64,000 nucleotides of DNA from contig NZ_CP109583.1 of the NCBI RefSeq assembly GCF_036250755.1, positions 2,666,001 through 2,730,000 on the forward strand. The letters run 5' to 3'. Both the position numbers and the translations under genes were made by a program. Within the stretch, counting starts at the first letter, position 1; each line of letters opens with the position of its first letter. Below, piece by piece: positions 36,001-45,672 of the stretch. The DNA is from Streptomyces uncialis. Its GTDB lineage: Bacteria; Actinomycetota; Actinomycetes; Streptomycetales; Streptomycetaceae. The notes under the pieces were generated by a model. It made no database searches. It saw nothing but the letters and a program-made list of their open reading frames with translations, and was not told where the DNA came from.

Positions 36001-37125
36001 CTCGGGTGCGTCGAGGACCACCACCAGCGGGCGCCCGCCGACCCGGGCGACCTGGGCCAGCCGCGCGGCGGCCGTACGCCACTCCTCGGGTCCGGCGGCG
36101 GGGAACGGCGCGGGTGACGGGGAGGGCGGGGACACGGCGGTGCCCCGGGGCGCGCGGCGGTGCAGGACCCGGCCCACCGCGTCGGCCAGCCCCGTGTCGG
36201 TGCCGGGGATGTCGCCGCCCCGCAGCCACACGGTGGGGGCGGGCGTACGGCCCCGGGCGCGGCGGGCGGTGTACGCGGCGAGCTCCGTGGTCCGTCCGCT
36301 GCCGGGCGGACCGGTGAGGAGGCATACGGCCGCCGGTCCGTCGCCGAAGGCGGTGAGCCGCCGGGCGGGCTCGTCCCGTGTGATGTGGTGCGCGGGCAGC
36401 GACGGTGACCGGTCGTGGGCGGCGGTGAGGGCGAGGACGCCCGCGAGGTTGAGGTCGGCGCCGTAGGCGGGGACCGTCGTCGCGTTCACGGCCAGGGCGC
36501 GGGCGAGCGGTCCACGGGAGCCGGTACGGAGCGGCACGGCGAGGCCCGCCGCACGGCGCCCCGCGTCCAGGGCGGTGCCGACGACACCGAGGACGGCGCC
36601 GGTCGCCGCGTCGATAACGGGTCCGCCCGAGGCGCCCCCGCCGGGGCGCAGCGCGTCGCTGCCCGCGGTACCGACGGCGAGTTCCAGCGCCCCGCCGATC
36701 CGGTGCGCGCCCCTGGCCGAGGTGTAGGTGACGGCGGACTCGCCGAGGACCCGGGCCTCCCGCCACCCGGCGGCGGCGATCCGCACATAGCTGCCGGTGG
36801 CGACCTGGGGCCGGGTGCTCACCGGAAGGGGCACCAGACCGAGGCCGTGGCTGCGGACCAGGGCGAGTCCGGTGTCGGGGAGCGGGACCACGTCGTCGTC
36901 GGCGACGACACAGGTGCGGCCGTCGGCGCCGTGCAGCACGGTCCGGGTGACGGAGTCGACCGTCTCATGGCTGGTGAGGAGGGTGCCGAGGGTGTCGATG
37001 GCGAAGCCCGTGCCGCGGGGGCGGCCGGCCAGGTCGCATATCCGCACCATGCTGCCGTCCGGGGGCGCCCAGGCTTCGGCCGCCCCTGCCACGGAACCCG
37101 GCCGTACGGGTCGCCTCGTCCCCAT
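33079..37125 (-). CDS. Trypsin-like protease / P-loop NTPase multidomain protein; 3' end unresolved
   Basis: The frame opens at ATG 37125 (GGAGG five bases upstream). Residues 25-200 form a trypsin-like serine protease with a complete triad: H53 (TSHETV), D84 (DTGLALV), S166 (GGASGGP). Residues 255-450 form a STAND/AAA-like NTPase, with Walker A GPPGSGRT at 272-279 (Arg where Lys is usual) and Walker B VVVLDAPE around D372. A helical, solenoid-like region follows, split by a 130-residue Gly-rich insert (about 610-740). After about residue 1190 the sequence turns into Pro/Arg/Ser-rich text that looks non-coding, yet no stop occurs before the ribF start, giving a 1663-residue frame with ribF. 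Either a stop was lost, a frameshift exists near 33300-33550, or the fusion is real. Such protease-NTPase proteins often act in stress or defence signalling; its role here is unknown. Confidence 0.6.
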
Positions 37126-37519
37126 CCCGACCTCCCGCCGTGCCCGGGTGCTCCGACGGTAGGCAAGCGGTGATCAACGGGCCAGCGGGCGGTACGAACG
37201 CGCCCCCTTCCGCTCCCCCACTCGCTCCGAGCGCCCACCCGTAGGGGCGGGGTACCCGGGGCCGACCCCGTTGTCCCGGGTGCACGTTCCACCCCGTGTC
37301 CCTGCGGCACCATCCGCAGCCGGACACCCACCGCAAGGGGCACGATCAAGGGGCGCGGGGAACTGCGCGAAAGACGAGAACAGCCCCGCACCCGGCGAAC
37401 CACACCGAGCGGCACCGAGCGCCCCGCCCAGGACCGGGGGGAACCGCGCGAGAACCCACGACCCGCACCCGGCGGACAGCACAAGGCAGCACCGGACCGC
37501 CCCCGCCCGACGGACCCCG
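37126..37519. other. Intergenic region between truB and the protease gene
   Basis: This 394-bp gap contains one copy of the dispersed repeat (37349-37368, AGGGGCGCGGGGAACTGCGC, opposite in orientation to the copies near 51 kb) and a degenerate second copy near 37435-37455. The promoter of the protease gene is probably here, but no convincing hexamers were seen. No gene is supported. Confidence 0.5.
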
Positions 37520-38425
37520 TCAGGCGAAGACCGCGAGGCTCTTCGCCTTGCCCCGATGCTCCTCGACCAGCACGATGAACCGCCCCTCGGCGTCGAAGAC
37601 GCCCACCGCGCCCCGCCCGGCGTACTCGTCGGGCATGTCCACACGTACCCCGTTGAGGAGCAGCTTGGCGCGCCGGGTGTCGACGTCCCAGCGGGGGAAC
37701 GCGGCCTCGGCCGCCTCCGCGACGGGCATGACCGTCAGTTCCTGCTGGAGCTGGTCCAGGGTGCGGGCGCCGTCGAGCTTGTACGGTCCGACCCGGGTCC
37801 GCCGCAGCGCGGTGAGATGTCCGCCGACGCCGAGCGCGCCGCCGAGGTCACGGGCGAGGGCGCGGATATAGGTGCCGGAGGAGCACACCACCGAGACCAC
37901 GAGGTCGAGGACGGGCGTACCGTCCTCGGCGACGGCCTCCCGGACGTCATGCACGGCGAACGACTTCACGGTGACCGGGCGGGCCGGGATCTCGAAGTCC
38001 TCGCCCTCACGGGCCCGCTTGTAGGACCGCTTGCCGTCGATCTTGATGGCGCTGACCTTGGACGGGATCTGCATGATCTCGCCGGTCAGTACGGCGACCT
38101 GCGCGTCGACGGCCTCGCGGGTCACAGCGGCGACGGATGTCGAGGAGGTCAGATCGCCCTCGGCGTCGTCCGTGACGGTGTTCTGGCCGAGGCGGATCGT
38201 GCCGAGGTATTCCTTCTCGGTGAGCGCGAGATGCCCGAGGAGCTTGGTCGCGCGTTCGACGCCGAGGACGAGGACCCCTGTGGCCATCGGGTCGAGGGTT
38301 CCGGCGTGGCCGATCCGCCGGGTGCGGGCGATGCCCCGCATCTTGGCGACCACGTCGTGCGAAGTGAAGCCCGACGGCTTGTCCACGATGACAAGGCCGT
38401 CGGGCGTGGGGTGCGTGCTGGTCAT
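37520..38425 (-). CDS. truB: tRNA pseudouridine(55) synthase
   Basis: TruB converts U55 in the T-loop of tRNAs to pseudouridine. The 301-residue protein has the catalytic motif GHAGTLDPMATG with D45, the GLVIVDKPSGFTSHDVV start and the C-terminal RNA-binding extension found in actinobacterial TruB. ATG 38425 overlaps the rbfA stop (ATGA), so translation is coupled and no strong RBS is needed. It belongs to the nusA-infB-rbfA-truB operon. Confidence 0.96.
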   Translation of the reverse strand: MTSTHPTPDGLVIVDKPSGFTSHDVVAKMRGIARTRRIGHAGTLDPMATGVLVLGVERATKLLGHLALTEKEYLGTIRLGQNTVTDDAEGDLTSSTSVAAVTREAVDAQVAVLTGEIMQIPSKVSAIKIDGKRSYKRAREGEDFEIPARPVTVKSFAVHDVREAVAEDGTPVLDLVVSVVCSSGTYIRALARDLGGALGVGGHLTALRRTRVGPYKLDGARTLDQLQQELTVMPVAEAAEAAFPRWDVDTRRAKLLLNGVRVDMPDEYAGRGAVGVFDAEGRFIVLVEEHRGKAKSLAVFA

Positions 38426-38958
38426 GCCGGGGTGCCGCCGCCGTCCCGGTCACCGGTGCCCGGGGCTCCGGTACCGCCGGTCGCGCCGCCGTCCTCCTGG
38501 GCGGGCTCGGCCGCTTCGGCCGCCTCGTCCGTGTCGTCCTCGGGCTTGCGGTAGGGGTCCGCCCCGCCCGCGTAGTCGGCGCCCGCCGAGACCTCGCGGA
38601 CCTTGGCGTCGGAGGCCCGCGCCCGGTCGAGGAGGTCCTCGATGGCCTTGGAGGTGTCGGGCAGGGCGTCGGCGACGAAGGTGAGGCTCGGGGTGAACTT
38701 CACCCCGGCGGCGCGGCCCACCTCGGAACGGAGGACGCCCTTGGCGCTCTCCAGTCCGGCGGCGGCATCGGCCCGCTGCTCGTCGTCCCCGTACACCGTG
38801 TAGAAGACGGTCGCCTCCCGCAGATCACCCGTGACCCGGGTGTCGGTGATGGTCACATGCGTGCCCAGCCGGGGGTCCTTGATCCCGCGCTGAAGCTTCT
38901 GGGCCACCACCTCCCGGATGAGGTCCGCCAGCCTCTTCGCCCGCGCGTTGTCGGCCAC
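38422..38958 (-). CDS. rbfA: 30S ribosome-binding factor RbfA
   Basis: RbfA binds the 30S precursor and helps 16S rRNA 5' end maturation and cold adaptation. The 178-residue product has the KH-like RbfA domain (RAKRLADLIREVVAQKL, DPRLG, VTGDLREATVFYTVYGD) in the first 120 residues, then an acidic Asp/Glu/Gly tail of about 45 residues typical of Streptomyces. GTG 38958 has AAGGAGA seven bases upstream. It overlaps truB by four bases. Confidence 0.95.
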   Translation of the reverse strand: MADNARAKRLADLIREVVAQKLQRGIKDPRLGTHVTITDTRVTGDLREATVFYTVYGDDEQRADAAAGLESAKGVLRSEVGRAAGVKFTPSLTFVADALPDTSKAIEDLLDRARASDAKVREVSAGADYAGGADPYRKPEDDTDEAAEAAEPAQEDGGATGGTGAPGTGDRDGGGTPA

Positions 38959-39131
38959 TGGTCCGTCTCCTTCTTCCAGCCTTGCGTGTGCTGCTCGTGC
39001 TTCCGATGGTGCTCCGGAGCGGCCGCGGATGCGGCCGGTCCGGTGGTGACGCTGTGGTGGTTCGGCCCGCCGGGGTGCCCGTGGGCGCCTTGGCGGTTGC
39101 CGTCCCGCCGACCGTGTCCCGCTCGTCGTCC

Positions 39132-39437
39132 CTAGTCGTCGTCCCAGTCGCCGTCGTGGTGGAGTCTGCGCCGTACCGACAGCAGTTCCACCTCGGGGCG
39201 TGCCGCGACCAGCCGTTCGCAGCGGTCGAGCACGTCCGCCAGATGACCGGTGTCCCCGGAGACCACCGCGAGACCGATCTCGGCCCTGCGGTGGAGGTCC
39301 TGGTTCCCGGTCTCCGCGACACTCACCGCGTACTTGCGGTGGAGTTCCGCGACGATCGGCCGGACGAGTGAGCGTTTCTCCTTCAGTGAGTGAACATCAC
39401 CGAGGAGCAGGTCGAAGGACAGTGTCCCCACATACAT
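39132..39437 (-). CDS. DUF503 domain-containing protein (YlxP-like)
   Basis: A 101-residue protein of the DUF503/YlxP family, found between infB and rbfA in many bacteria and thought to act in ribosome biogenesis. The family pattern is clear: MYVGTLSFDLLLGDVHSLKEKRS, then KYAVSVAETG and RRAEIGLAVVSGD. ATG 39437 fits the conserved start, although the RBS is weak. The longer upstream frame adds 35 unconserved residues. An infB terminator hairpin lies upstream, so it may have its own promoter in 39438-39606. Confidence 0.9.
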   Translation of the reverse strand: MYVGTLSFDLLLGDVHSLKEKRSLVRPIVAELHRKYAVSVAETGNQDLHRRAEIGLAVVSGDTGHLADVLDRCERLVAARPEVELLSVRRRLHHDGDWDDD

Positions 39438-39606
39438 GGATGTCCGGATGTCCCGCCGGTTCGGGTTCAAGGACCTGACCGCCCGCGCGGCCGGCCCGAC
39501 GGCCCCGCCCTTCGAACGGGCGGGGACATCAGAACCGTACACGCAACGGCCGGGGCCGATCGACGGGAATTCCTCCCCGCCGACCGGCCCCGGTCCGGGA
39601 TGCCGG

Positions 39607-39630
39607 GCCGCCCGGGGTGAACCGGGCGGC
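39607..39630 (-). terminator. Stem-loop after infB
   Basis: GCCGCCCGG (39607-39615) and CCGGGCGGC (39622-39630) form a 9-bp stem with a 6-base loop, ten bases past the infB stop. It could end or thin transcription before the DUF503-rbfA-truB genes. Confidence 0.6.
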
Positions 39631-39640
39631 CGCCGGGCGC

Positions 39641-42600
39641 CTAGGCGCGCGGCTTCTCGCGCATCTCGTACGTCGCGATGACGTCGTCGACCTTGATGTC
39701 GTTGAAGTTGCCGAGGTTGATACCGCCCTCGAACCCTTCGCGGATCTCGGTGACATCGTCCTTGAAGCGGCGCAGACCCTCGATGTTGAGGCTCTCCGCG
39801 ATGACCTTGCCGTCGCGGAGCAGTCGGGCCTTGGTGTTGCGCTTGACCTCGCCGGACCGGATGAGGACACCGGCGATGTTGCCCAGCTTGGACGAGCGGA
39901 AGACCTCGCGGATCTCCGCCTTACCCAGCTCGACCTCTTCGAACTCCGGCTTGAGCATGCCCTTGAGGGCCGCTTCGATCTCCTCGATCGCCTGGTAGAT
40001 GACCGAGTAGTACCGGACGTCCACACCTTCGCGCTCGGCCATCTGCTGCGCACGCCCAGCGGCGCGCACGTTGAAGCCGATCACGATGGCGTCGGAGCCC
40101 ATCGCCAGGTCGATGTCCGACTCCGTGACCGCACCGACGCCGCGGTGCAGGACCCGGATGTCGACCTCTTCACCGACGTCGAGCTGGAGCAGCGAGGACT
40201 CAAGAGCCTCGACCGAACCGGACGCGTCGCCCTTGATGATGAGGTTGAGCTGCTGGATCTCGCCCGCCTTGAGCACCTTGTCGAGGTCCTCGAGGGAGAC
40301 ACGGCGAACGCGCTTGGCGAAGGCCGCGTTGCGCTCGCGCGCCGCACGCTTCTCCGCGATCTGACGCGCCGTACGGTCCTCGTCGACAACGATGAAGTTG
40401 TCGCCGGCGCCCGGGACGTTGGTCAGACCCAGGACCTGGACCGGGGTGGACGGACCGGCCTCGTGGAGCGTGTTGCCCTGGTCGTCGTGCATGGCGCGCA
40501 CACGGCCGTAGGCGTCGCCGACGACCATCGTGTCGCCGACCCGCAGGGTGCCTCGCTGGACGAGGACGGTCGCGGTGGCGCCACGGCCGCGGTCGAGGCG
40601 GGCCTCGATCGCGATGCCCTGCGCGTCCTGCTCCGGGTTGGCCCGCAGGTCGAGCGAGGCGTCCGCGGTCAGGACGACGGCCTCCAGGAGGCCGTCGATG
40701 TTCAGGCCCTGCTTGGCGGAGATGTCGACGAACATGGTGTCGCCGCCGTACTCCTCGGCCACCAGCCCGAACTCGGTGAGCTGACCGCGCACCTTGGTCG
40801 GGTCGGCACCCTCGACGTCGATCTTGTTGACCGCGACCACGATCGGCACCTCGGCCGCCTTGGCGTGGTTCAGCGCCTCGATCGTCTGGGGCATCACACC
40901 GTCGTTGGCCGCCACCACGAGGATCGCGATGTCGGTCGACTTGGCACCACGGGCTCGCATGGCGGTGAACGCCTCGTGACCCGGGGTGTCGATGAAGGTG
41001 ATGCGGCGGTCGTCGCCGTTGACCTCGGTGGCGACCTGGTAGGCACCGATGTGCTGGGTGATGCCACCCGCCTCGCCCGCGATGACGTTCGTCTTGCGGA
41101 TGGCGTCGAGCAGTCGGGTCTTACCGTGGTCGACGTGACCCATGACGGTCACGACCGGCGGACGCGAGACGAGGTTCTCCTCGCCGCCCTCGTCCTCGCC
41201 GAACTCCAGGTCGAAGGACTCCAGGAGCTCGCGGTCCTCCTCCTCCGGGCTGACGATCTGAACCGTGTAGTTCATCTCTTCGGCCAGCATGACCAGCGTG
41301 TCGTCGGACACGGACTGGGTCGCGGTGACCATCTCGCCGATGTTCATCATGACCGCGACGAGCGACGCCGGGTTGGCGTTGATCTTCTCGGCGAAGTCGG
41401 TGAGCGAGGCACCACGCGACAGACGAATGGCTTCGCCGTTGCCGCGGGGCAGCATCACGCCGCCGACCGACGGGGCCTGCATGGCCTCGTACTCCTGGCG
41501 CCTCTGCCGCTTCGACTTGCGACCGCGACGCGCGGGACCGCCGGGACGCCCGAAGGCACCCTGCGTGCCACCACGGCCACCGGGGCCACCGGGACGGCCG
41601 CCGAAGCCGGGACGGCCACCGCCGCCACCGAAGCCGCCGCCGCCACCGCCGCCGCCGGGGCGACCGGCGAAGCCGCCGCCACCACCGGGACGGGCACCGC
41701 CGCCACCGCCGCCGGGACGACCGGCGAAGCCCGGACGACCGCCGCCACCGGCACCGCCGGGACGGGCGCCGCCCGCACCGCCGGGACCACGGCCACCGCC
41801 GGGGCCACCACCGGGACGCGGGCCGGCAGCGGGACGCTGCGGCATCATGCCCGGGTTGGGACGGTTACCGCCGGGGCCGCCGCCGGGGCGGGGCGCCTGC
41901 GGACGGGGCATCCCACCGGGGGTGGGACGTGCGCCACCGGGACCGGACTGCGGACGGGGACCGCCCTGTCCGGCGCCCTGGGGGCGCGGCGCACCGGGGG
42001 CACCGGGGCCACCGGGACGGGGGGCGCCGCCCGGACGGGGCGTCTGCGGACGCGCCATTCCGGTGGAGCCGCCCGAGGTGAAGGGATTGTTGCCCGGACG
42101 CGGGCCCGCGGGGCGGGCACCGGGACGCGCGGCCTGACCACCGGGGCGCGAGGCACCGGGACGGTCGGGACGGTCGCCACGGCCCTGGCCGCCCTGGCCG
42201 CCACCCTGACCGGACTGGCCGGGACGGGCGGGACGCGGGGCGCCGGGGCGCGGGGCGTCACCGGGGCGGTTGCCGCCGGGACGGGCGCCGGAGCCGCTGG
42301 GGGCACCGGAACCGCTGGGCGCGCTGGGGGCACCGGAGGGAGCCGCGGGCGCCGACGGCGGCGCGGTGAACTCCGGAACCGTGGGCGCGGGCGACGCGGG
42401 GGCCGCCGGGGCGGGCCGCGGGGCCGGCTTGGGACCCGGCCGCGGACCTGCCGACGGCGCGGACGCCGCGGCGGGACGCTCCGCCTCGGGGGCCTTGGGG
42501 GCCGCCGGGGCGGGGGGCCGCGGGGCGGCCGGACGGGCCGCCTGCGCGGGGCTCGGGGCCGCCGCGCCGGGGGTCGCCGAAGGCGCCGACGGCATCGGGG

Positions 42601-42817
42601 GCCGCGGCGCTGCCTTCCTGGGTGCCCCGGGCTTGGCGCCGGACCTGCCGGAGCCGCTGCCCTGCTGGAAAGCGTCAGTCAGTTTACGTACCACAGGCGC
42701 CTCGATCGTCGAGGACGCCGAACGGACGAATTCACCGAGTTCCTGGAGCTTGGCCATGACGACCTTGCTCTCCACACCGAACTCCTTGGCGAGTTCGTAT
42801 ACCCGGACCTTAGCCAC
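39641..42817 (-). CDS. infB: Translation initiation factor IF-2
   Basis: IF-2 is the GTPase that brings fMet-tRNA to the 30S subunit and joins the 50S. The 1058-residue protein has the IF2_N domain ([19 protein letters not shown]) at the start, a very long Pro/Gly/Arg/Ala-rich linker (about residues 55-440) with RPGGGGG-type repeats, a second IF2_N-like part, then the G domain with GHVDHGKT (about 559-566), DTPGHEAF and NKID, and the C-terminal C1/C2 domains. The long linker is typical of Streptomyces. GTG 42817 has AAAGGAG at four bases. Confidence 0.97.
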   Translation of the reverse strand: MAKVRVYELAKEFGVESKVVMAKLQELGEFVRSASSTIEAPVVRKLTDAFQQGSGSGRSGAKPGAPRKAAPRPPMPSAPSATPGAAAPSPAQAARPAAPRPPAPAAPKAPEAERPAAASAPSAGPRPGPKPAPRPAPAAPASPAPTVPEFTAPPSAPAAPSGAPSAPSGSGAPSGSGARPGGNRPGDAPRPGAPRPARPGQSGQGGGQGGQGRGDRPDRPGASRPGGQAARPGARPAGPRPGNNPFTSGGSTGMARPQTPRPGGAPRPGGPGAPGAPRPQGAGQGGPRPQSGPGGARPTPGGMPRPQAPRPGGGPGGNRPNPGMMPQRPAAGPRPGGGPGGGRGPGGAGGARPGGAGGGGRPGFAGRPGGGGGGARPGGGGGFAGRPGGGGGGGGFGGGGGRPGFGGRPGGPGGRGGTQGAFGRPGGPARRGRKSKRQRRQEYEAMQAPSVGGVMLPRGNGEAIRLSRGASLTDFAEKINANPASLVAVMMNIGEMVTATQSVSDDTLVMLAEEMNYTVQIVSPEEEDRELLESFDLEFGEDEGGEENLVSRPPVVTVMGHVDHGKTRLLDAIRKTNVIAGEAGGITQHIGAYQVATEVNGDDRRITFIDTPGHEAFTAMRARGAKSTDIAILVVAANDGVMPQTIEALNHAKAAEVPIVVAVNKIDVEGADPTKVRGQLTEFGLVAEEYGGDTMFVDISAKQGLNIDGLLEAVVLTADASLDLRANPEQDAQGIAIEARLDRGRGATATVLVQRGTLRVGDTMVVGDAYGRVRAMHDDQGNTLHEAGPSTPVQVLGLTNVPGAGDNFIVVDEDRTARQIAEKRAARERNAAFAKRVRRVSLEDLDKVLKAGEIQQLNLIIKGDASGSVEALESSLLQLDVGEEVDIRVLHRGVGAVTESDIDLAMGSDAIVIGFNVRAAGRAQQMAEREGVDVRYYSVIYQAIEEIEAALKGMLKPEFEEVELGKAEIREVFRSSKLGNIAGVLIRSGEVKRNTKARLLRDGKVIAESLNIEGLRRFKDDVTEIREGFEGGINLGNFNDIKVDDVIATYEMREKPRA

Positions 42818-42866
42818 TTCGCTCCTTTGAGGTCCGGGTTACGCCGGACCGTCGCTACTTCATGGG

Positions 42867-42899
42867 CGTACTCATCGCGTACTCATCGAGTGCTCATCG
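42867..42899. repeat. Three tandem 11-bp repeats in the infB leader
   Basis: Three adjacent 11-bp units (42867-42877, 42878-42888, 42889-42899) read CGTACTCATCG, CGTACTCATCG, AGTGCTCATCG on the plus strand. On the infB strand the unit is CGATGAGTACG. They lie between ylxR and infB, 50 bases before the infB start. The 11-bp spacing is about one helical turn. Confidence 0.7.
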
Positions 42900-42974
42900 C
42901 AATCTCGACCTACTTCCGACTCGCGAGGTACTGGGCCGTGCGGGGATTCACACGGCACCTCTTCATCACTGTTC

Positions 42975-43253
42975 TTACGGGGTTTCGCCTGCGACCACCT
43001 GGGTCAGCGCCTGGGTGTCGAGCTGTCCCCGGGCTCGGAAGGCCCGAACGAAAGCCCGACGGCGCACCGCCAGGTCGAGACAGACCGGGACGGGATGTAC
43101 GTACGCACCCCGGCCGGGCAGCATACCGCGAAGATCGGGGACGCATGCGTCCCCCTTCTGCACGATGCGCAGCAGTTCGCTCTTGGCCGCTCGCTCCCGG
43201 CACCCCACACAGGTGCGCTCAGGGCATGCGCGGGCATGCGTCCGGCCAGACAC
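42975..43253 (-). CDS. ylxR: YlxR family RNA-binding protein (DUF448)
   Basis: A 92-residue YlxR protein, small and basic, found between nusA and infB across Gram-positive bacteria. The family motif RTCVGCRER and the later LPGRGAYVHP and RRAFVRAFR are present. YlxR is reported to bind RNA and nucleoid DNA or RNase P in other species; here its role is inferred. GTG 43253 with GGAGG 12 bases upstream is the most likely start. Confidence 0.92.
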   Translation of the reverse strand: MSGRTHARACPERTCVGCRERAAKSELLRIVQKGDACVPDLRGMLPGRGAYVHPVPVCLDLAVRRRAFVRAFRARGQLDTQALTQVVAGETP

Positions 43254-43334
43254 GTTCTAGTCTACCTCCCCGTACGGACCCCACTTCTTCCGGGCGGGGT
43301 CCGGCCATCCGACGGTCCTTCTCAGCGGTGCTCC

Positions 43335-43356
43335 GGGCGCCCCTCGCGGGGCGCCC
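43335..43356 (-). terminator. Intra-operon hairpin after nusA
   Basis: GGGCGCCCC (43335-43343) and GGGGCGCCC (43348-43356) form a perfect 9-bp stem with a TCGC tetraloop, ten bases past the nusA stop and upstream of ylxR. It may be an attenuator or mRNA-stability element. Confidence 0.6.
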
Positions 43357-43366
43357 GCCGGCCGGA

Positions 43367-44368
43367 TCAGTCCCGGTCGGACGACTGCTCCGGCTGCTCG
43401 GTGTCGGGTCGGATGTCGATGCGCCAGCCCGTGAGCCGGGCGGCGAGGCGGGCGTTCTGGCCCTCCTTGCCGATGGCCAGGGAGAGCTGGTAGTCGGGGA
43501 CGATGACCCGCGCGGAGCGGGCCGCGAAGTCCACCACCTCGACCTTGGACACCCGCGCCGGGGACAGCGCGTTGGCGACCATGTCGGCCGGGTCGTCCGA
43601 CCAGTCGACGATGTCGATCTTCTCGCCGTTCAGTTCGGCCATCACATTGCGCACCCGGCCGCCCATCGGGCCGATGCAGGCGCCCTTGGCGTTCAGTCCG
43701 GCGCGGGTGGAGCGCACCGCGATCTTCGTACGGTGTCCGGCCTCGCGGGCGATCGCGGAGATCTCGACGGAACCGTCGGCGATCTCCGGGACCTCCAGCG
43801 CGAACAGCTTCTTGACCAGATTCGGATGCGTGCGCGAGAGGGTGACGGAGGGACCCCGTACGCCCTTCGCCACCCGTACGACGTACGAGCGCAGCCGCAT
43901 CCCGTGCTGGTACTCCTCGCCGGGGACCTGCTCCTGCACCGGGAGGATGGCCTCCAGCCTGCCGATGTCCACGAGGACGTTCCTCGGGTCACGGCCCTGC
44001 TGGACCACGCCCGTGACGATGTCTCCCTCACGGCCGGCGTACTCGCCGAGGGTCGCGTCGTCCTCGGCGTCCCGCAGCCGCTGGAGGATCACCTGCTTGG
44101 CGGTGGTGGCGGCGATCCGGCCGAAGTCCGACGGGGTGTCGTCGAACTCGCGCGCCTCCTGCCCCTCCTCCAGGTCCTCGGGGTCCTCCTTCGCCCAGAC
44201 GGTCACATGACCCGTCTCGCGGTTGAGTTCCACGCGCGCGTGGCGGCGGCTTCCCTCGGTGCGGTGGTAGGCGATGAGGAGGGCCGATTCGATCGCTTCG
44301 ACCAGCAGTGAGAAGGAGATCTCCTTCTCCCGCACCAGTCCCCGCAGGGCACTCATGTCGATGTCCAC
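43367..44368 (-). CDS. nusA: Transcription termination/antitermination factor NusA
   Basis: NusA binds RNA polymerase and controls pausing, termination and antitermination. The 333-residue protein has the N-terminal RNA polymerase-binding domain (about 1-105), an S1 domain ([25 protein letters not shown]) and two KH domains ([36 protein letters not shown]). It lacks the C-terminal acidic repeats of E. coli NusA, as usual for actinobacteria. GTG 44368 follows the rimP stop by two bases; a GGAGGAGG run lies inside the rimP end. Confidence 0.96.
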   Translation of the reverse strand: MDIDMSALRGLVREKEISFSLLVEAIESALLIAYHRTEGSRRHARVELNRETGHVTVWAKEDPEDLEEGQEAREFDDTPSDFGRIAATTAKQVILQRLRDAEDDATLGEYAGREGDIVTGVVQQGRDPRNVLVDIGRLEAILPVQEQVPGEEYQHGMRLRSYVVRVAKGVRGPSVTLSRTHPNLVKKLFALEVPEIADGSVEISAIAREAGHRTKIAVRSTRAGLNAKGACIGPMGGRVRNVMAELNGEKIDIVDWSDDPADMVANALSPARVSKVEVVDFAARSARVIVPDYQLSLAIGKEGQNARLAARLTGWRIDIRPDTEQPEQSSDRD

Positions 44369-44370
44369 GA

Positions 44371-44922
44371 CTACGCCTCCTCCGCTTCCGTCATGCTGCT
44401 GTCGCTGTCGTTGCCGTCATCGCTGACGTTGCTGTCTTTGTCGTGCTGCTTGCGGTTGAACTCGATCTCGACGCGCGCCTTGGCGATCTCGTCGAAGGCC
44501 AGCCTGCGGGCGGTGGGCTTGCGGCCCTTCACCCCGGGGATCTCCAGATCCAGGCCGTCGTCGTCGACCGTGATGATCCGGGCGGTCAGCTCGCCGCCCT
44601 CGGTGAGCTGGAACCTGGCCAGCCGGCCGACGGCGCGTACGTAGTGCCGGTGCTCGGTGAGCGGCCGGTCGGCGCCCGGGGAGGTGACCTCAAGGACGTA
44701 CTCCCCCGCGCCCATGGCGTCGGTCGCGTCGAGCTTGTCCGAGATCGCCCGGCTCAGCTCCGCGCAGGTGTCCAGCTGAACACCCTCGTCCGAGTCCACC
44801 ACGATACGCAGCACACGCCGCTTGCCCGCCGGGGTCACGGTGATCTCTTCGAGATCGAGCTCCTGGGCGGTCACGAGCGGTTCGAGTAGTTCTCGCAGCC
44901 TCTCGCTTGGGGTGGTGCTCAT
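44371..44922 (-). CDS. rimP: Ribosome maturation factor RimP
   Basis: RimP assists 30S assembly. The 183-residue protein shows the N-terminal alpha/beta domain ([39 protein letters not shown]), the family hallmark [20 protein letters not shown] and a C-terminal SH3-like part. The last 20 residues are acidic Asp/Ser-rich. ATG 44922 has GAGGAG nine bases upstream. It is the first gene of the nusA operon, divergent from a lipoprotein gene, so the operon promoter should lie in 44923-45087. Confidence 0.95.
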   Translation of the reverse strand: MSTTPSERLRELLEPLVTAQELDLEEITVTPAGKRRVLRIVVDSDEGVQLDTCAELSRAISDKLDATDAMGAGEYVLEVTSPGADRPLTEHRHYVRAVGRLARFQLTEGGELTARIITVDDDGLDLEIPGVKGRKPTARRLAFDEIAKARVEIEFNRKQHDKDSNVSDDGNDSDSSMTEAEEA

Positions 44923-45087
44923 CCGGGTGACTCCTCGGCCGCGTGTGCTGTTGTGGAAGGTCCTGTGTCCGCTCAAAGGGTATCCGCTCCGGGAGGGTGT
45001 TGCCGTCCGCGGTGGGCCGCCGCCAGGTACGGTGATCAAGGGCGTACCGCCCCTCCCCGCCGCCTTGAGTCCCGGAGGACGTCTGCC

Positions 45088-45672
45088 GTGCCGTTCCCGC
45101 TGCCGACGCGTTCCCGGTCCGGGCCGCGAAGAAGGAGTCTGCTCGCCGGGTTGGCGGGCACCGCGCTGCTCACCGGCTGCACGTCCGGCGACGGCGACGC
45201 GGTCTCCGCCACCAGGGCGAGGCAGGCGTCCGCCGCCGAGCGGACCCGGGCCCGGGCGGCCCGGGACAGTGCCGCGCTGGGCGCCCGCTACGACGAGGTG
45301 ATCGCCGCGCACCCCTCGCTCGCGCGGCGGCTGGGTCCGCTGCGGGCGGAGGTCGCGAGCCACGCGAAGGCGTTCGGGTCCGGCGGGCCGGGCGGCTCGC
45401 CCTCCCCCTCGCCCTCCCCCTCGCCCTCCCCCTCGCCCTCCCCCTCGTCGTCCCCTTCATCGTCCGGGGCGCCGTCGGGTGCCGCCTCCGCGGTGCCGGT
45501 GCCCGCGGCGCCCAAGGACGCGCTGGCCTCGCTGGCCGCGCGGGAGCGGGAGCTGGCCGACACCCGGACCGTCCAGTCGGTGGACGTGCCCGGGGAACTC
45601 GCGCGGCTGCTGGCGTCCGTCGCGGCGTCCGGCGCCGCGCACGCGTATCTGCTGACGGAGGGCGGGAAGTGA
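45088..45672 (+). CDS. Putative lipoprotein with Ser-Pro repeat
   Basis: A 194-residue exported lipoprotein. A basic N-terminus with RRR precedes a short hydrophobic stretch and the lipobox LLTGC (Cys31); the arginine run could also allow Tat export. The mature part is helical (RARAARDSAALGARYDEVIAAHP), broken by a (Ser-Pro)n linker of about 16 residues, then a second helical part. GTG 45088 has GGAGGA eight bases upstream. It overlaps the next gene by four bases (GTGA). I do not know its function; pairing with a ferritin-like protein suggests a shared metal or oxidative-stress role, which is inference. Confidence 0.75.
   Translation: MPFPLPTRSRSGPRRRSLLAGLAGTALLTGCTSGDGDAVSATRARQASAAERTRARAARDSAALGARYDEVIAAHPSLARRLGPLRAEVASHAKAFGSGGPGGSPSPSPSPSPSPSPSPSSSPSSSGAPSGAASAVPVPAAPKDALASLAARERELADTRTVQSVDVPGELARLLASVAASGAAHAYLLTEGGK
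45397..45444 (+). repeat. 12-bp tandem repeat encoding Ser-Pro linker
   Basis: Four perfect copies of TCGCCCTCCCCC encode Ser-Pro-Ser-Pro units within the lipoprotein. Copy number could vary by slippage without breaking the frame. Confidence 0.85.

Noticed and set aside
37126..37519. Possible small gene or RNA gene between truB and the protease gene
   Set aside because: Open frames here have no conserved features and the region carries a dispersed repeat; no tRNA-like fold was found.
39617..44311. 1564-codon plus-strand frame opposite infB and nusA, with Gly/Thr/Ala repeats
   Set aside because: The repeats mirror the Pro/Gly/Arg linker of IF-2; no independent motif or RBS supports it.
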